Source: Agromyces sp. H17E-10
Lineage (GTDB): Bacteria > Actinomycetota > Actinomycetes > Actinomycetales > Microbacteriaceae
Direction: 5' to 3'
Assembly (NCBI RefSeq): GCF_022919715.1
Contig: NZ_CP095042.1
Span: 930,001-994,000 of the forward strand
DNA: 64,000 bases
Part shown: positions 32,984 through 41,888 of the stretch, piece after piece
Numbering within the stretch: position 1 is the first letter of the stretch
Layout of the letters: each line of letters opens with the position of its first letter
Made by a program: the position numbers and the translations under genes
The notes under the pieces: generated by a model
What the model was told of the DNA's origin: nothing
The model's input: only the letters and a program-made list of their open reading frames with translations
Database searches by the model: none

Positions 32984-35900
32984 TCACTGCGCGGTCGCGC
33001 ATGGAGAGAAGCCGGCCGTCGCTTTCGAGAGGAAGGTGCCACCGACGCCGAGGTCGCCCGGCGTACTCGCGTTGAGACTGTTCACGTAGAACTCGACGTT
33101 GGGCGATGCGGTCAGCCCTGCCGGCAGGCCCTCGATGCCGAAGGGATTCTTGAGCAGGTCGTCCGCCTCCTTCGCGAGCTCGATACCGGGCGCGCGGAAC
33201 CCGACCAGCTGGTCCGTGCCGCCCGCCGTCGTGTTGCCGGTGATCGCCAGGCAGAGCCGGGCTCCGATGTCGCCATCCTCGCCCGAAGCGGCGAAGATGC
33301 CCGCGTAGCCGCCGGTCGGCGCCCAGACGGTGTTGTCCTTCACGCGCGACGAGACCTCGCCGGCGCCACTCGCCACTACCGAGATCCCCGGGCCGGCGGT
33401 CGACCGTACCTGGTTGTTCGTGACCCGCGCGGCGAGGTCCGCCCCGACCGAGCCGAACGAGCGCGCTTCGGCCGAGATACCGACGCAACCTGATCCGTTT
33501 CCGGCCGCGATGACGTTGGCGTTCACTGTCGCCGTGACGTTCGCCGCGCCGCCGGTCGCGATATCGATCACCTCGCACTCGAAGTGGCGGAGCGGCTCGG
33601 CGTTGGTGCCGTTGTTCGACACGTCGAAGTTGCCGACGCCCGCACCGAACACTCTGACGTCGGCGAACGTGTCGGGTTGCTGCCCGGGGCCGCCGTCGCC
33701 GCCGTCCATGCGGTTGCCGGTGATTGCGACGACACTCGCGCCGAGTGTCGACGGGATGGCACTCTCGGTGTTGCCGCCGAGCACGCGGATACCATCGCCG
33801 GCGCGGAAGTCGCTGATCACGTTGCTCGAGATCGTGCCCTTCGAGATCGTCGCGGCACCGGCCGAACTTCCGGTCGCCGACATCACCACCGCCGAGCCGG
33901 GCGTGAGCAGGTCACCGGCATCGGCGATGCGGTTGCCGTCGATCTTCAGCTGCGAGATCGTGCCGCCGCGGTTGGCGATCGAGATGCCGGATGCCTCGTT
34001 CGACGTGAGCACGTTGTTCGAGATGTCGACGACGCCCGAGAGGTTGACGATGCCCGCCCCGTCGAAGGCGATGCCGTCTTCGCCAGCAGCGTCGCCCGCC
34101 CCCGTGACCGTGCCGCTGAGGAACGAGAACCCGGTGACGCCGATGCCCGAGATGCCGTTGCCGGCACTGTTCTCGACGCGGACGTTGCGGAACGAGGCAT
34201 CCGCGGTGTTCTGCAGCGAGATGCCGTCGCCGGTGGCGGCGGCGATCGTGCCGCCCGAGGCGTCCCCGCCCTGGACGGTGCTGCCGCCGCCCGTGACGTG
34301 CAGTCCGCCCGCCGTGCCCGTGCCGGCCAGCACGATGCCCGAGGGCGCCCCGTTCGAGGCGATGCGCTGGAACGTGACGTCGTCGGCCCCGATGCCGGTC
34401 AGCGCGATCGTGAGCGCGGTGCCGGTCGTGCTCGAGAGCCTGTTGCCGGCGCCGGTGACGACGATGGTGCCCGACAGGGCGGCTTCGAGCGGCATCCCGC
34501 TCGTCGTCGTGACGTCGAGTCCGCCGCCCGTGATCGAGAGGCTGTGCCCGCTGGATGAGGCGAACCGGATGCCGTCGGCGGTACCGGTCTCGAGGTGCTT
34601 CGACGGCCCCGAGAGCACGGTGGCGCCGCCGGTGTTGTTCGCGACGACGATGCCGCCGCCCGCGTCGCTGCCGTCGGTGATCGATCCCGAGAGCGTGACG
34701 GTGCCTCCGGCGCGGTTCTGGATGTCGACGCTGGTGGTCGCCGGTCCGTCGGTGATCGAGCCGCCGTACGAGATGTCGCCGGTGCCGCCGCGCACCCTGA
34801 ATGGCGTGAGTCCGAAGGGCCCCGACGAGAGCTCGCCAGCCGCCGCCGAGAACGTGCCCGCGCCGATCTGGTCGATGTTGATGCCGTACACACCGCTCTT
34901 CGTCGCGGTCACCTCGTCGAACGAGAGCTGCGAGCCCGACGACGCGCCGACGCTGACCGCCGGGCCGTTGGTCGCGACGATCTTCGCGGTCGCGCTCGCC
35001 GGCACGGTCACCGGACCGGTCAGGCTGAGCGAGAAGGCCGCCTGGCTCGAGTTCAGCGTGCGGATGTCGAGGTCGCCGAACGCGAGGGCGCCGGTCGTCT
35101 GCTGCAGGTTGACGCCGCCGCCGTTGGACACTCCGGTCGTGACGAGCTGGTCGATCTGGCTTCCTTCGAGATTGCAGAGCCGCGCGAGCAACGTCCAACC
35201 GGTTCCCGAGGTGCGGATCTTCACGGTGGCCGCCGGGTCGAACACGACCTTCTGGGTGGAGTCGACGAACACGCCCGTGCCGATCACGTCGACGTCGAGA
35301 TCGCCGATCACGTTCGTGCCGGTCAGGCCCTGCAGCGCGAGGCCGATGCCGCCGTCGATCGCATCGACGATGCGCACGTCGTCGATGGTCGCGTCACCGC
35401 CCGGGTCGTTCGCGATGTCGACGACGCCGATGCCGCCGCCCGCGGTGACGGGGTGCACCTCGAGCCCGGCGACGCGGTTGCCGACGCCGAGTCCGATGAC
35501 GAAGGTGCCAGAGGCCATGGTGATCGTCGGCCGCTTCGCCGGGTCGCCCTGGTGCAGGGTGCGGCCGTCGACGACGAGGTCGGATGCCTCGCCGATGAGC
35601 TGCTGGTCGTCGTCGAGCGTGATCGCGGTCGAGTACCCGGTGGTGCTGCCGTCGCCGTCGAAGACGAAGAGGTCGTCGCCCGCGGCGCTCGCCGAGGCCG
35701 CCTGCGCGATCGTGTCGAACGGTGCGGTCGAGGTGCCGCTGTTGCCCGCCGCGTCGTTGCTCACGTACCAGACGCAGTCGCCGATGGCGATGGTGACGTG
35801 GCCGGTGCCGGTGAGCGGGGCGACCGCGTCCTGGTCGGTGACGGTGTAGTCGAACCCGTCGGAGACCGTCGTGCAGCCGGCCGGCGGCGTGTAGACGACG

Positions 35901-37516
35901 TCGCCGTCGGCCTCGAGCGTGACACTGCCGCCCTGCTGGGTCGCGAACGTGCCGGGCACGATCGCGAGCTCGGTACCTTGGTCGCCGTCGGTGTCGCCCT
36001 CGAGCAGGTCGCCCGTGACCACGAGATGCGGGCCGGCAACGGTCGGCGCGGCGTCGGTGGGGTCGTCGATCACGTAGGCGGTGTTGCCGACCGCTGCGTC
36101 GGCGTCGCCGAAGCTCTCATCGTCGGCGACGGGCGCGTCCGCGATGCAGGTCACGGTGACCGACACCTGGGCATTGCCGTCGCCCGGCGTGAGGGTGTAG
36201 CTGAACACGTCGGGCTCGCCGCCCGGGGCGTTGCAGTAGTCGGCATCGGGCGCGTAGGTGAGCCCGGTTCCGCCGCCGGTGATGGCGACGGTGCCGTGGT
36301 CGGGCTGCACGACGCTCGTGATCGAGCGCGGGCCGCCGTCGAGGTCCTCGTCGTTCGCGAGCACGTCGATCGCCGTGGCGGGAGCATCCTCATTCACGGT
36401 CGCCTCGTCGTCGGCGGCGACCGGCAGGTCGTCGACGCACGTGACCCGCACGCTCACCGTCGCGGTCGACCCGCCGGGCGCGAGCGTGTAGGTGAACGTG
36501 TCGGGGGTCGTTCCGGGCGGGTCGTTGCAGTACGCGGGGCCGGGTTCGTAGGTGAGGGATGCCTCGTCGCCGGCGATCTCGACGGTGCCGTCCGCCGGCT
36601 GCGAGACCTGGCTGATCGCGATCGGTCCGCCGTCGCCGTTCTCGTCGTTCGCGAGCACGTCGATCGCCGTCGCGCCGCTGTCCTCGTCGACGGTCGCCGA
36701 GTCGTCGACGGCGGTCGGCGGCAGGTCCTCGACGACGTCGAGCACGCCGATCGTGAACGCCTCCTCGCGGCTGCCGCCGTAGCCGTCGCTGCCGCGCACG
36801 CGGATCGAGTAACTCTGCTTCACCTCGTAGTCGAAGCTCGCGGCGGTCTTCAGGGTCGACCCGGTGATCGTGAACGACGAGTTGTCGGCGTCACCCGTGC
36901 CGCTCACGAGCGTGAACGCGGGCGTCGCCGCGGGGTCTTCGTCGACGAGCGCGAGGGTTCCGACGACGGTGCCGGCGGGCTCGTTCTCGAGCACGTCGTC
37001 GTTCGAGAGCGTGAGGTCGCTCGGCACGTGGTTGCCGATCACCCAGCGCCGCTCGCCGCTGAGACACGCGGTCGAGGCGCTCACCCGTCGCAGCACCCCC
37101 GAGCTCGGGGCGCAGAAGTAGACGGGCTGCCCGTTCGTGGTCGGCACGACGAGCTTGGTGCCCGCCGGCTTCGTTCCCGTGCACGACTTCGCCGATACAT
37201 AGCGGCGCACCGAGCCGTCGGGCTGGATGCACAGCGTGGTCGGGCCGGGCCAGATGGCGACCGCCGTCTCCTGCTTCGGCCGGCAGTCGCCGGGAGCTGA
37301 CGCCGCCCGCATGAGCCCGTTCGACTTCTGGGCGCACGCGTACCGCAGCTGCATCCCGTCATCGACGGCGAAGGCGACCGACGGCGTCGCGACCGCGAGG
37401 ACCACCGCAGCGACGGTGAGGAGCACGAGCGCGAGCAGTCTCGGTCGGTGCACGCCCGCATCGGTCGCCGCCGAGGCGACCACGTCGGTTGAGCGCGGTT
37501 CGGACGCGTAGGACAT
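32984..37516 (-). CDS. Large secreted cadherin/Ig-like/beta-helix surface protein
   Basis: A 1510-residue exported protein. An N-terminal signal region (about 25-50, LLALVLLTVAAVVLAVATP then AFA) is followed by three short cysteine-paired repeats (about 55-150; RYACAQ, LCIQPDG, YFCAPSSG). Next come a cadherin-like domain (about 165-265) and three tandem Ig/cadherin-like domains (about 270-570) each opening DDxATVxED...IDVLANDE, and finally a very long right-handed parallel beta-helix (about 590-1480) rich in Gly-Ser-Thr and in NxVxG-type rungs. There is no sortase motif or C-terminal anchor. This suggests a secreted adhesin or polysaccharide-binding protein. A GAGGAGGG ribosome site precedes ATG 37516. 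Confidence 0.82.
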   Translation of the reverse strand: MSYASEPRSTDVVASAATDAGVHRPRLLALVLLTVAAVVLAVATPSVAFAVDDGMQLRYACAQKSNGLMRAASAPGDCRPKQETAVAIWPGPTTLCIQPDGSVRRYVSAKSCTGTKPAGTKLVVPTTNGQPVYFCAPSSGVLRRVSASTACLSGERRWVIGNHVPSDLTLSNDDVLENEPAGTVVGTLALVDEDPAATPAFTLVSGTGDADNSSFTITGSTLKTAASFDYEVKQSYSIRVRGSDGYGGSREEAFTIGVLDVVEDLPPTAVDDSATVDEDSGATAIDVLANDENGDGGPIAISQVSQPADGTVEIAGDEASLTYEPGPAYCNDPPGTTPDTFTYTLAPGGSTATVSVRVTCVDDLPVAADDEATVNEDAPATAIDVLANDEDLDGGPRSITSVVQPDHGTVAITGGGTGLTYAPDADYCNAPGGEPDVFSYTLTPGDGNAQVSVTVTCIADAPVADDESFGDADAAVGNTAYVIDDPTDAAPTVAGPHLVVTGDLLEGDTDGDQGTELAIVPGTFATQQGGSVTLEADGDVVYTPPAGCTTVSDGFDYTVTDQDAVAPLTGTGHVTIAIGDCVWYVSNDAAGNSGTSTAPFDTIAQAASASAAGDDLFVFDGDGSTTGYSTAITLDDDQQLIGEASDLVVDGRTLHQGDPAKRPTITMASGTFVIGLGVGNRVAGLEVHPVTAGGGIGVVDIANDPGGDATIDDVRIVDAIDGGIGLALQGLTGTNVIGDLDVDVIGTGVFVDSTQKVVFDPAATVKIRTSGTGWTLLARLCNLEGSQIDQLVTTGVSNGGGVNLQQTTGALAFGDLDIRTLNSSQAAFSLSLTGPVTVPASATAKIVATNGPAVSVGASSGSQLSFDEVTATKSGVYGINIDQIGAGTFSAAAGELSSGPFGLTPFRVRGGTGDISYGGSITDGPATTSVDIQNRAGGTVTLSGSITDGSDAGGGIVVANNTGGATVLSGPSKHLETGTADGIRFASSSGHSLSITGGGLDVTTTSGMPLEAALSGTIVVTGAGNRLSSTTGTALTIALTGIGADDVTFQRIASNGAPSGIVLAGTGTAGGLHVTGGGSTVQGGDASGGTIAAATGDGISLQNTADASFRNVRVENSAGNGISGIGVTGFSFLSGTVTGAGDAAGEDGIAFDGAGIVNLSGVVDISNNVLTSNEASGISIANRGGTISQLKIDGNRIADAGDLLTPGSAVVMSATGSSAGAATISKGTISSNVISDFRAGDGIRVLGGNTESAIPSTLGASVVAITGNRMDGGDGGPGQQPDTFADVRVFGAGVGNFDVSNNGTNAEPLRHFECEVIDIATGGAANVTATVNANVIAAGNGSGCVGISAEARSFGSVGADLAARVTNNQVRSTAGPGISVVASGAGEVSSRVKDNTVWAPTGGYAGIFAASGEDGDIGARLCLAITGNTTAGGTDQLVGFRAPGIELAKEADDLLKNPFGIEGLPAGLTASPNVEFYVNSLNASTPGDLGVGGTFLSKATAGFSPCATAQ

Positions 37517-37583
37517 GGGCCCTCCTCGGGGCGGCCATCGCCGTCGATCCGCGATCGTCGGGTTCGATGCGGAACTGGTGCCA

Positions 37584-37653
37584 ACAATCGCGCCGTCGCG
37601 CGACATCCGCCACCCCGAGAACGGGGGTGGCGGGCGCACCCGCGGGCGATTGT
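37584..37653. promoter_or_regulatory. Nested inverted repeats upstream of the surface-protein gene
   Basis: Outer arms ACAATCGC (37584-37591) and GCGATTGT (37646-37653) enclose a 10-bp hairpin CCGCCACCCC/GGGGTGGCGG (37607-37633). It lies in the 215-bp divergent gap to the flavoprotein gene, about 70 bp upstream of the surface-protein start. It could be an operator or a DNA cruciform. Confidence 0.45.
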
Positions 37654-37731
37654 GCCCGTCGGCCGACGGGAGGATCCTGAGAGCATGACCGATCGTGAGG
37701 ATTTCTTGGCTTGTTTGCGGGAGGTCTTCCC

Positions 37732-39129
37732 ATGAGCACCGCGGTCGACGTCGACTACCTCGTGGTCGGGGCGGGGGCGATGGGGATGGCGTTCACCGAC
37801 GCGCTCATTGACCACACCGACCGGGCGAGGGTGGCGATCGTCGATCGCCGGCACGGGGTCGGCGGCCACTGGCTCGAGGCCTACCCGTTCGTGCGCCTGC
37901 ACCAGGCATCCGCCCTCTACGGCGTCGGCTCGACGCTGCTCGGCGGTGGCCGCGTGCAGCACCGCGGGCCGGAGACCGGGCTGCAGGAGCGCGCGACGAA
38001 GTCGGAGATCTGCGCGTACTACGAGCGCATCCTCGCCGACCGCCTGCTCGACTCGGGACGGGTCGAGTTCTTCCCCGGCTGCGAGTACCTCGGCGACCGC
38101 ACGTTCGCGTCGCGGGTGTCGGGCGAACGGTTCACGGTTCCCGATCGGTGCCGGGTCGTCGACGCGCACTACCTCGCACCCCTGGTGCCTGCCGAGCTTC
38201 CGCCCCCGTTCGAGGTCGACGACGGCGCGCGCGTCGTGCCGGTGGGGGAGCTCGCCCACGTCGACGAACCGGCGAGTCAGTACGTGATCGTCGGGTCGGG
38301 CAAGACCGCGACCGACGCCTGCGTGTGGCTGCTGACGCACGGCGTCGCACCCGACGCCATCACGTGGATTCGGCCGCGCGACCCGTGGATGATCAACCGC
38401 GCAGTCGTACAGCCCGTGCCAGAGGTGTTCCTCGGCATGGTCGCCGACACCATGGAGGCGGGCGAGACGGCGGAGTCGCTCGAGCAGCTGTTCCTGCGGC
38501 TCGAGGACGCGGGCATCATGCTGCGCATCGACCGCTCGGTGATGCCCACCATGGCGCGGGCGCCCACCCTCGCGACGTGGGAGCTCGACCTGCTGCGCAC
38601 GATCGATGACGTCGTGCGACTCGGGCACATCACGCGGGTCGCACGGGGGCGAATCGACTTCGCGAGCGGGTCGATCCCGATCGCCGACGACGCACTCGTC
38701 GTGCACTGCGCCGGCAAGGGCCTGCTCAACCGGCCGCTCGTGCCGATCTGGTCGCCCGGCGAGATGACGCTGCAGCCGGTGCGGTCGGGCTTTCCGTGCT
38801 TCGGGGCGGCGATCGCGGGCTACGTCGAGGCCACCCGCACCGACGACGACGAGAAGAACCGGCTGTGCCCGCCGTCGCCCTACCCCGACTCGATGGCGGC
38901 GTGGGTGCGCATGACCGCGGTCGGCGCCCGCAACGCGATGTCGTTCGGGGCGGAGCCCGACATCGCCGCGTGGGCGTCGACCGTCGCGATCAATCCGGCA
39001 CGCATCGCGCCCGGGTCTCCGCACTCGACCGAGCTCGACGAGGTACTCGGTCGGCTGCAGGCGCACACCCGGCCGGGCGTCGCCCGGCTCATGGAGCTGA
39101 GCGGAGGCACCGTCTCGGTGGTCGAGTAG
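37732..39129 (+). CDS. FAD/NAD(P)-binding flavoprotein
   Basis: A 465-residue protein with an N-terminal FAD Rossmann motif (VGAGAMGMAF, about 13-22) and a second nucleotide-binding motif VGSGKTATDA near residue 186, the layout of flavin monooxygenase-like or pyridine-nucleotide disulphide oxidoreductase-like proteins. HWLEAYPFVRLHQASALYG near 45-65 is a conserved substrate-site segment of an actinobacterial group with no defined substrate. The last residues and the TAG stop (TVSVVE) come from a dispersed repeat. Start ATG 37732. Confidence 0.72.
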   Translation: MSTAVDVDYLVVGAGAMGMAFTDALIDHTDRARVAIVDRRHGVGGHWLEAYPFVRLHQASALYGVGSTLLGGGRVQHRGPETGLQERATKSEICAYYERILADRLLDSGRVEFFPGCEYLGDRTFASRVSGERFTVPDRCRVVDAHYLAPLVPAELPPPFEVDDGARVVPVGELAHVDEPASQYVIVGSGKTATDACVWLLTHGVAPDAITWIRPRDPWMINRAVVQPVPEVFLGMVADTMEAGETAESLEQLFLRLEDAGIMLRIDRSVMPTMARAPTLATWELDLLRTIDDVVRLGHITRVARGRIDFASGSIPIADDALVVHCAGKGLLNRPLVPIWSPGEMTLQPVRSGFPCFGAAIAGYVEATRTDDDEKNRLCPPSPYPDSMAAWVRMTAVGARNAMSFGAEPDIAAWASTVAINPARIAPGSPHSTELDEVLGRLQAHTRPGVARLMELSGGTVSVVE

Positions 39130-39152
39130 CGACGAAGGAGCGCATCGAGGCT
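39118..39152. repeat. Dispersed GGTCGAG repeat, single arm
   Basis: GGTGGTCGAGTAGCGACGAAGG begins here within the last codons of the flavoprotein gene and continues to about 39152, with a degenerate 3' end (GCATCGAGGC). Its GTCGAGTAG supplies the last codons and stop. Confidence 0.75.
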
Positions 39153-39224
39153 CGGCCGATCGGCCGATGCGGTCGAGCCACTCGGCCGATGTGCCGGAGA
39201 CCTCGGCGGCGCGAGCATCGGGGC

Positions 39225-39878
39225 ATGACCACGACGACCGCCGCACGCCGCACCACGACCCGCCGCCCCGAGTGGCTCGTTCCCGCGGGCCTCATCGCCC
39301 TGAGCCTCGTGCCGCTCCTCGGCGGCGCGTTCCGCCTGACCTCGCTCGCGAGCGGCGGCCCGGTGAACGCCGACAACGCGCGGTTCTTCGACTCGCCGGT
39401 GCCCGTGATCGTGCACGTCGTGGGGTCGAGCATCTTCCTCGTGCTCGGCGCGCTGCAGTTCGCACCGTCGCTGCGACGTCACCGCTGGCACCGCATCGCG
39501 GGGCGCATCGCGGCACCCGCGGGCCTGCTCTCGGCGGGGTCGGCGCTGTGGATGACGCTGTTCTACTCGATGCCGGCGGTCAACGGCCCCGCCCTCTGGG
39601 TGATGCGCCTCGGCTTCGGCACCACGATGGCGGCCGCGATCGTCGTCGCGTTCCTCGCGATCCGCCGCGGCGACGTCGCGACGCACAGCGCCTGGATGAC
39701 GCGCGCCTACGCGATCGGCATCGGCGCCGGCACGCAGGTCTTCACGTTCCTGCCGTTCACGCTCGTGTTCGGCGCCCCCGGCGAGGCGATGCACGCGGTG
39801 CTCATGGGCGCGGGTTGGGTGATCAACCTCGCGGTGGCCGAGTTCGTCATCCGTCGCCGACGTATCATCGGGGCATGA
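39225..39878 (+). CDS. DUF2306 family membrane protein
   Basis: A 217-residue protein with about six transmembrane helices. RRHRWHRIAGR after helix 2 and VATHSAWMTRAYAIGIG near residue 150 are DUF2306 features shared with the protein at 23365. It overlaps the histidine kinase gene by 4 bp (ATGA, 39875-39878) and so is the first gene of a three-gene operon with a two-component system. A sensing or accessory role for the kinase is a reasonable inference; no biochemical function is established for the family. Confidence 0.78.
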   Translation: MTTTTAARRTTTRRPEWLVPAGLIALSLVPLLGGAFRLTSLASGGPVNADNARFFDSPVPVIVHVVGSSIFLVLGALQFAPSLRRHRWHRIAGRIAAPAGLLSAGSALWMTLFYSMPAVNGPALWVMRLGFGTTMAAAIVVAFLAIRRGDVATHSAWMTRAYAIGIGAGTQVFTFLPFTLVFGAPGEAMHAVLMGAGWVINLAVAEFVIRRRRIIGA

Positions 39879-41032
39879 CGAGCCCCGCCAGCGCGCTCTG
39901 GCACGCGCCGGCCGCTGCACCGCCACCGCCGCGACGGGTCTGGCGCGACTGGGTGCTCGTCGGCCTCGTCATGGCGCTCGCGCTCGTCGAGGTCGCGCTG
40001 CGAACCGACGTGCCGTGGCGCTGGCTCTGGGCGGTCGTGCTCGTGGCGCTCGCGCCGACGCTGTTGTGGCGACGCACGCGGCCGTTCACGATGCTCGCGA
40101 TCGCGTTCGGCGCCGGCACCGCCGTGAGCCTCGCGACGGGCGGCGACTCGCAGCTGTTCACGACCGCGTACTTCCTCGTGCTCGTGTACGCGACATTCCG
40201 CTGGGGGTCGGGCCGGGCGCTCATCGGCGGCGCCGCGCTCGTCGTCGCCGGCGTGCTGCTCGAGTACGTCGGCGGTGCCCCGCCGTTGGGCGACGTCATC
40301 GGCGGAGTCGCGGTCGCGACCCTGACGTGCACCCTCGGCGTCGCGTTCCGCTGGCGCGCCGGCTCCCGGGCGCGCGAGCTCGACCGGGCGCGCCTGCTCG
40401 AACGCGAGCAGCTCGCGCGCGACCTGCACGACACCGTCGCGCACCACGTGTCGGCGATCGCGATCCAGGCGCAGGCGGGCACGGCGGTCGCACGGGCCGA
40501 CCCCGCGGCCGCAGCCGAGGTGCTGCGCGTGATCGAGATCGAGGCGTCGCGCACGCTCGACGAGATGCGGGCGATCGTGCGCGTGCTGCGCCGACCCGAC
40601 TCGGCGGCATCGGGGCGGGATGCCGCACCCGCGGCCGACCTGGCACCGCTGCCCGGCATCGCCGACCTGCGGGCTCTCGCCGCGGGCGACGGCTCCCCCG
40701 TCGTCGACGTGCAGCTCGAGGGCGACGTCGACGCGCTGCCGCCGGTCGTCGCCGCGACCGTCTTCAGACTCGCACAGGAGGGCGTGACGAACGCCCGCCG
40801 GCACGCCCGTGGTGCGACGCGCGTCGACGTGCGGGTGCTCGCCGACGCCGACGGCGTGCGGCTCTCGGTTCAGAACGACGGCGAGCCTGAGGCATCCGCA
40901 CAGCCCGGTTTCGGCCTCACCGGCATGGCCGAGCGGGCCGCGCTGCTCGGCGGCACCTGCCAGGCCGGCCCGGCGCCGCGCGGCGGATGGGCCGTCACCG
41001 CGAACCTGCCACGCGCAGGATGGTCGTCATGA
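39875..41032 (+). CDS. Sensor histidine kinase, DesK/NarX type
   Basis: A 385-residue membrane kinase. Four to five helices occupy residues 25-165. The dimerisation and phosphoacceptor domain (HisKA_3) contains ARDLHDTVAHHVSAIAIQA near 185-205, with the phosphorylated histidine in DLHDTVAHH. The HATPase_c domain (about 280-380) has TNARRHA (N box) and GFGLTGMAERA (G box). It is translationally coupled to a LuxR-type response regulator by an ATGA overlap at 41029-41032. The stimulus is unknown. Confidence 0.88.
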   Translation: MTSPASALWHAPAAAPPPPRRVWRDWVLVGLVMALALVEVALRTDVPWRWLWAVVLVALAPTLLWRRTRPFTMLAIAFGAGTAVSLATGGDSQLFTTAYFLVLVYATFRWGSGRALIGGAALVVAGVLLEYVGGAPPLGDVIGGVAVATLTCTLGVAFRWRAGSRARELDRARLLEREQLARDLHDTVAHHVSAIAIQAQAGTAVARADPAAAAEVLRVIEIEASRTLDEMRAIVRVLRRPDSAASGRDAAPAADLAPLPGIADLRALAAGDGSPVVDVQLEGDVDALPPVVAATVFRLAQEGVTNARRHARGATRVDVRVLADADGVRLSVQNDGEPEASAQPGFGLTGMAERAALLGGTCQAGPAPRGGWAVTANLPRAGWSS

Positions 41033-41688
41033 ACGTGCGCGTGCTGATCGCCGACGACCAGGAGCTCGTGCGGTCGGGCCTGCGCATGATCCTCGATGCG
41101 CAGCCCGGCATCGAGGTGGTCGGCGAGGCCGCCGACGGCGCCGCGGCGGTCTCCCTCGCGCGCGAGCTGCGGCCCGACGTGTGCCTGTTCGACATCCGGA
41201 TGCCGGTGATGGACGGTCTCGAGGCGACGCGTGAGCTCGCGGGGCCCGGGATCGCCGACCCGATGGCGGTCGTGGTCATCACGACGTTCGATCTCGACGA
41301 GTACGTCTACGGCGCGCTGCGGGTGGGCGCGCGCGGATTCCTGCTCAAGAACGCCGGGCCCGTGCTGCTCGCCGAGGCCGTGCACGCGGCCGCCCGCGGC
41401 GACGCGCTCATCGACCCGAACGTGACGGTGCGCCTCATCGAGGCGTTCGCGGGGTCGGCTGGATCCGCACCTGCAGTACCGGTGGCACCGGTCACCCCGC
41501 TCACCGACCGCGAGGAGGACGTGCTCGCCGCGCTCGCCCGCGGCCTCGGCAACACCGAGATCGGGCGCGAGCTGCACATCTCGCTGAGCACGGTGAAGAC
41601 GCACATCGCGAGCATCATGGCCAAGACGGGCGCCCGCAACCGCGTCGAGCTCGCGATCTGGGCGCACGAGCGCGCCGCCGCCGGTTGA
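41029..41688 (+). CDS. LuxR/NarL-family response regulator
   Basis: A 219-residue regulator. The receiver domain has the acidic pair DD at 9-10, phosphoacceptor aspartate in CLFDIRMPVMDG (near 54) and lysine in FLLKNAGP (near 105). The C-terminal LuxR helix-turn-helix contains LTDREEDVLAALARGLGNTEIGRELHISLSTVKTHI. It is coupled to the kinase at 39875. The last glycine and stop (GGTTGA) lie in a dispersed repeat, so the natural C-terminus may once have been different. Confidence 0.88.
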   Translation: MNVRVLIADDQELVRSGLRMILDAQPGIEVVGEAADGAAAVSLARELRPDVCLFDIRMPVMDGLEATRELAGPGIADPMAVVVITTFDLDEYVYGALRVGARGFLLKNAGPVLLAEAVHAAARGDALIDPNVTVRLIEAFAGSAGSAPAVPVAPVTPLTDREEDVLAALARGLGNTEIGRELHISLSTVKTHIASIMAKTGARNRVELAIWAHERAAAG

Positions 41689-41768
41689 GTAGCGCCCGAC
41701 GGAGTCGGACGCGTATCGAAACCCTTGGGTTGAGGAGCGCCTGACGAAGGAGCACGCGTATCGAGACC
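41683..41768. repeat. Two tandem dispersed GGTTGAG repeat arms
   Basis: Arms at 41683-41723 and 41728-41768, both in plus orientation, each running from GGTTGAG to GTATCGARACC. The first supplies the stop codon of the response regulator gene. Confidence 0.85.
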
Positions 41769-41783
41769 CGCGACCGCGCACGA

Positions 41784-41822
41784 CGAACGCCCGGCCCTCG
41801 GGGAACGAGGGCCGGGGGTTCG
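41784..41822. terminator. Bidirectional terminator between convergent genes
   Basis: CCCGGCCCTCG (41790-41800) and CGAGGGCCGGG (41806-41816) with loop GGGAA, extended by CGAAC/GTTCG outer arms. It separates the response regulator and the Clp ATPase gene. Confidence 0.85.
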
Positions 41823-41843
41823 GTTTCGCAGGTCGGGTCACTG

Positions 41844-41877
41844 GGTTTCGAGACGGCGCTGGCGCGCCTCCTCAACC
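41844..41877. repeat. Dispersed repeat arm, inverted orientation
   Basis: GGTTTCGAGACGGCGCTGGC at 41844 runs to CTCCTCAACC at 41877. It is the inverted partner of the two plus arms at 41683-41768 and ends 12 bp from the Clp stop codon. Confidence 0.82.
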
Positions 41878-41888
41878 GGCGGGAGGGG

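Noticed and set aside
33330..35849. An 839-codon plus-strand frame rich in Pro, Ser and Val
   Set aside because: Antisense shadow of the beta-helix region; no ribosome site, and its composition is dictated by the opposite strand.
34595..37300. A 901-codon plus-strand frame opposite the large surface protein
   Set aside because: Low-complexity Arg/Asp/Val-rich translation with no domains, while the minus strand has a signal peptide and clear repeat domains.
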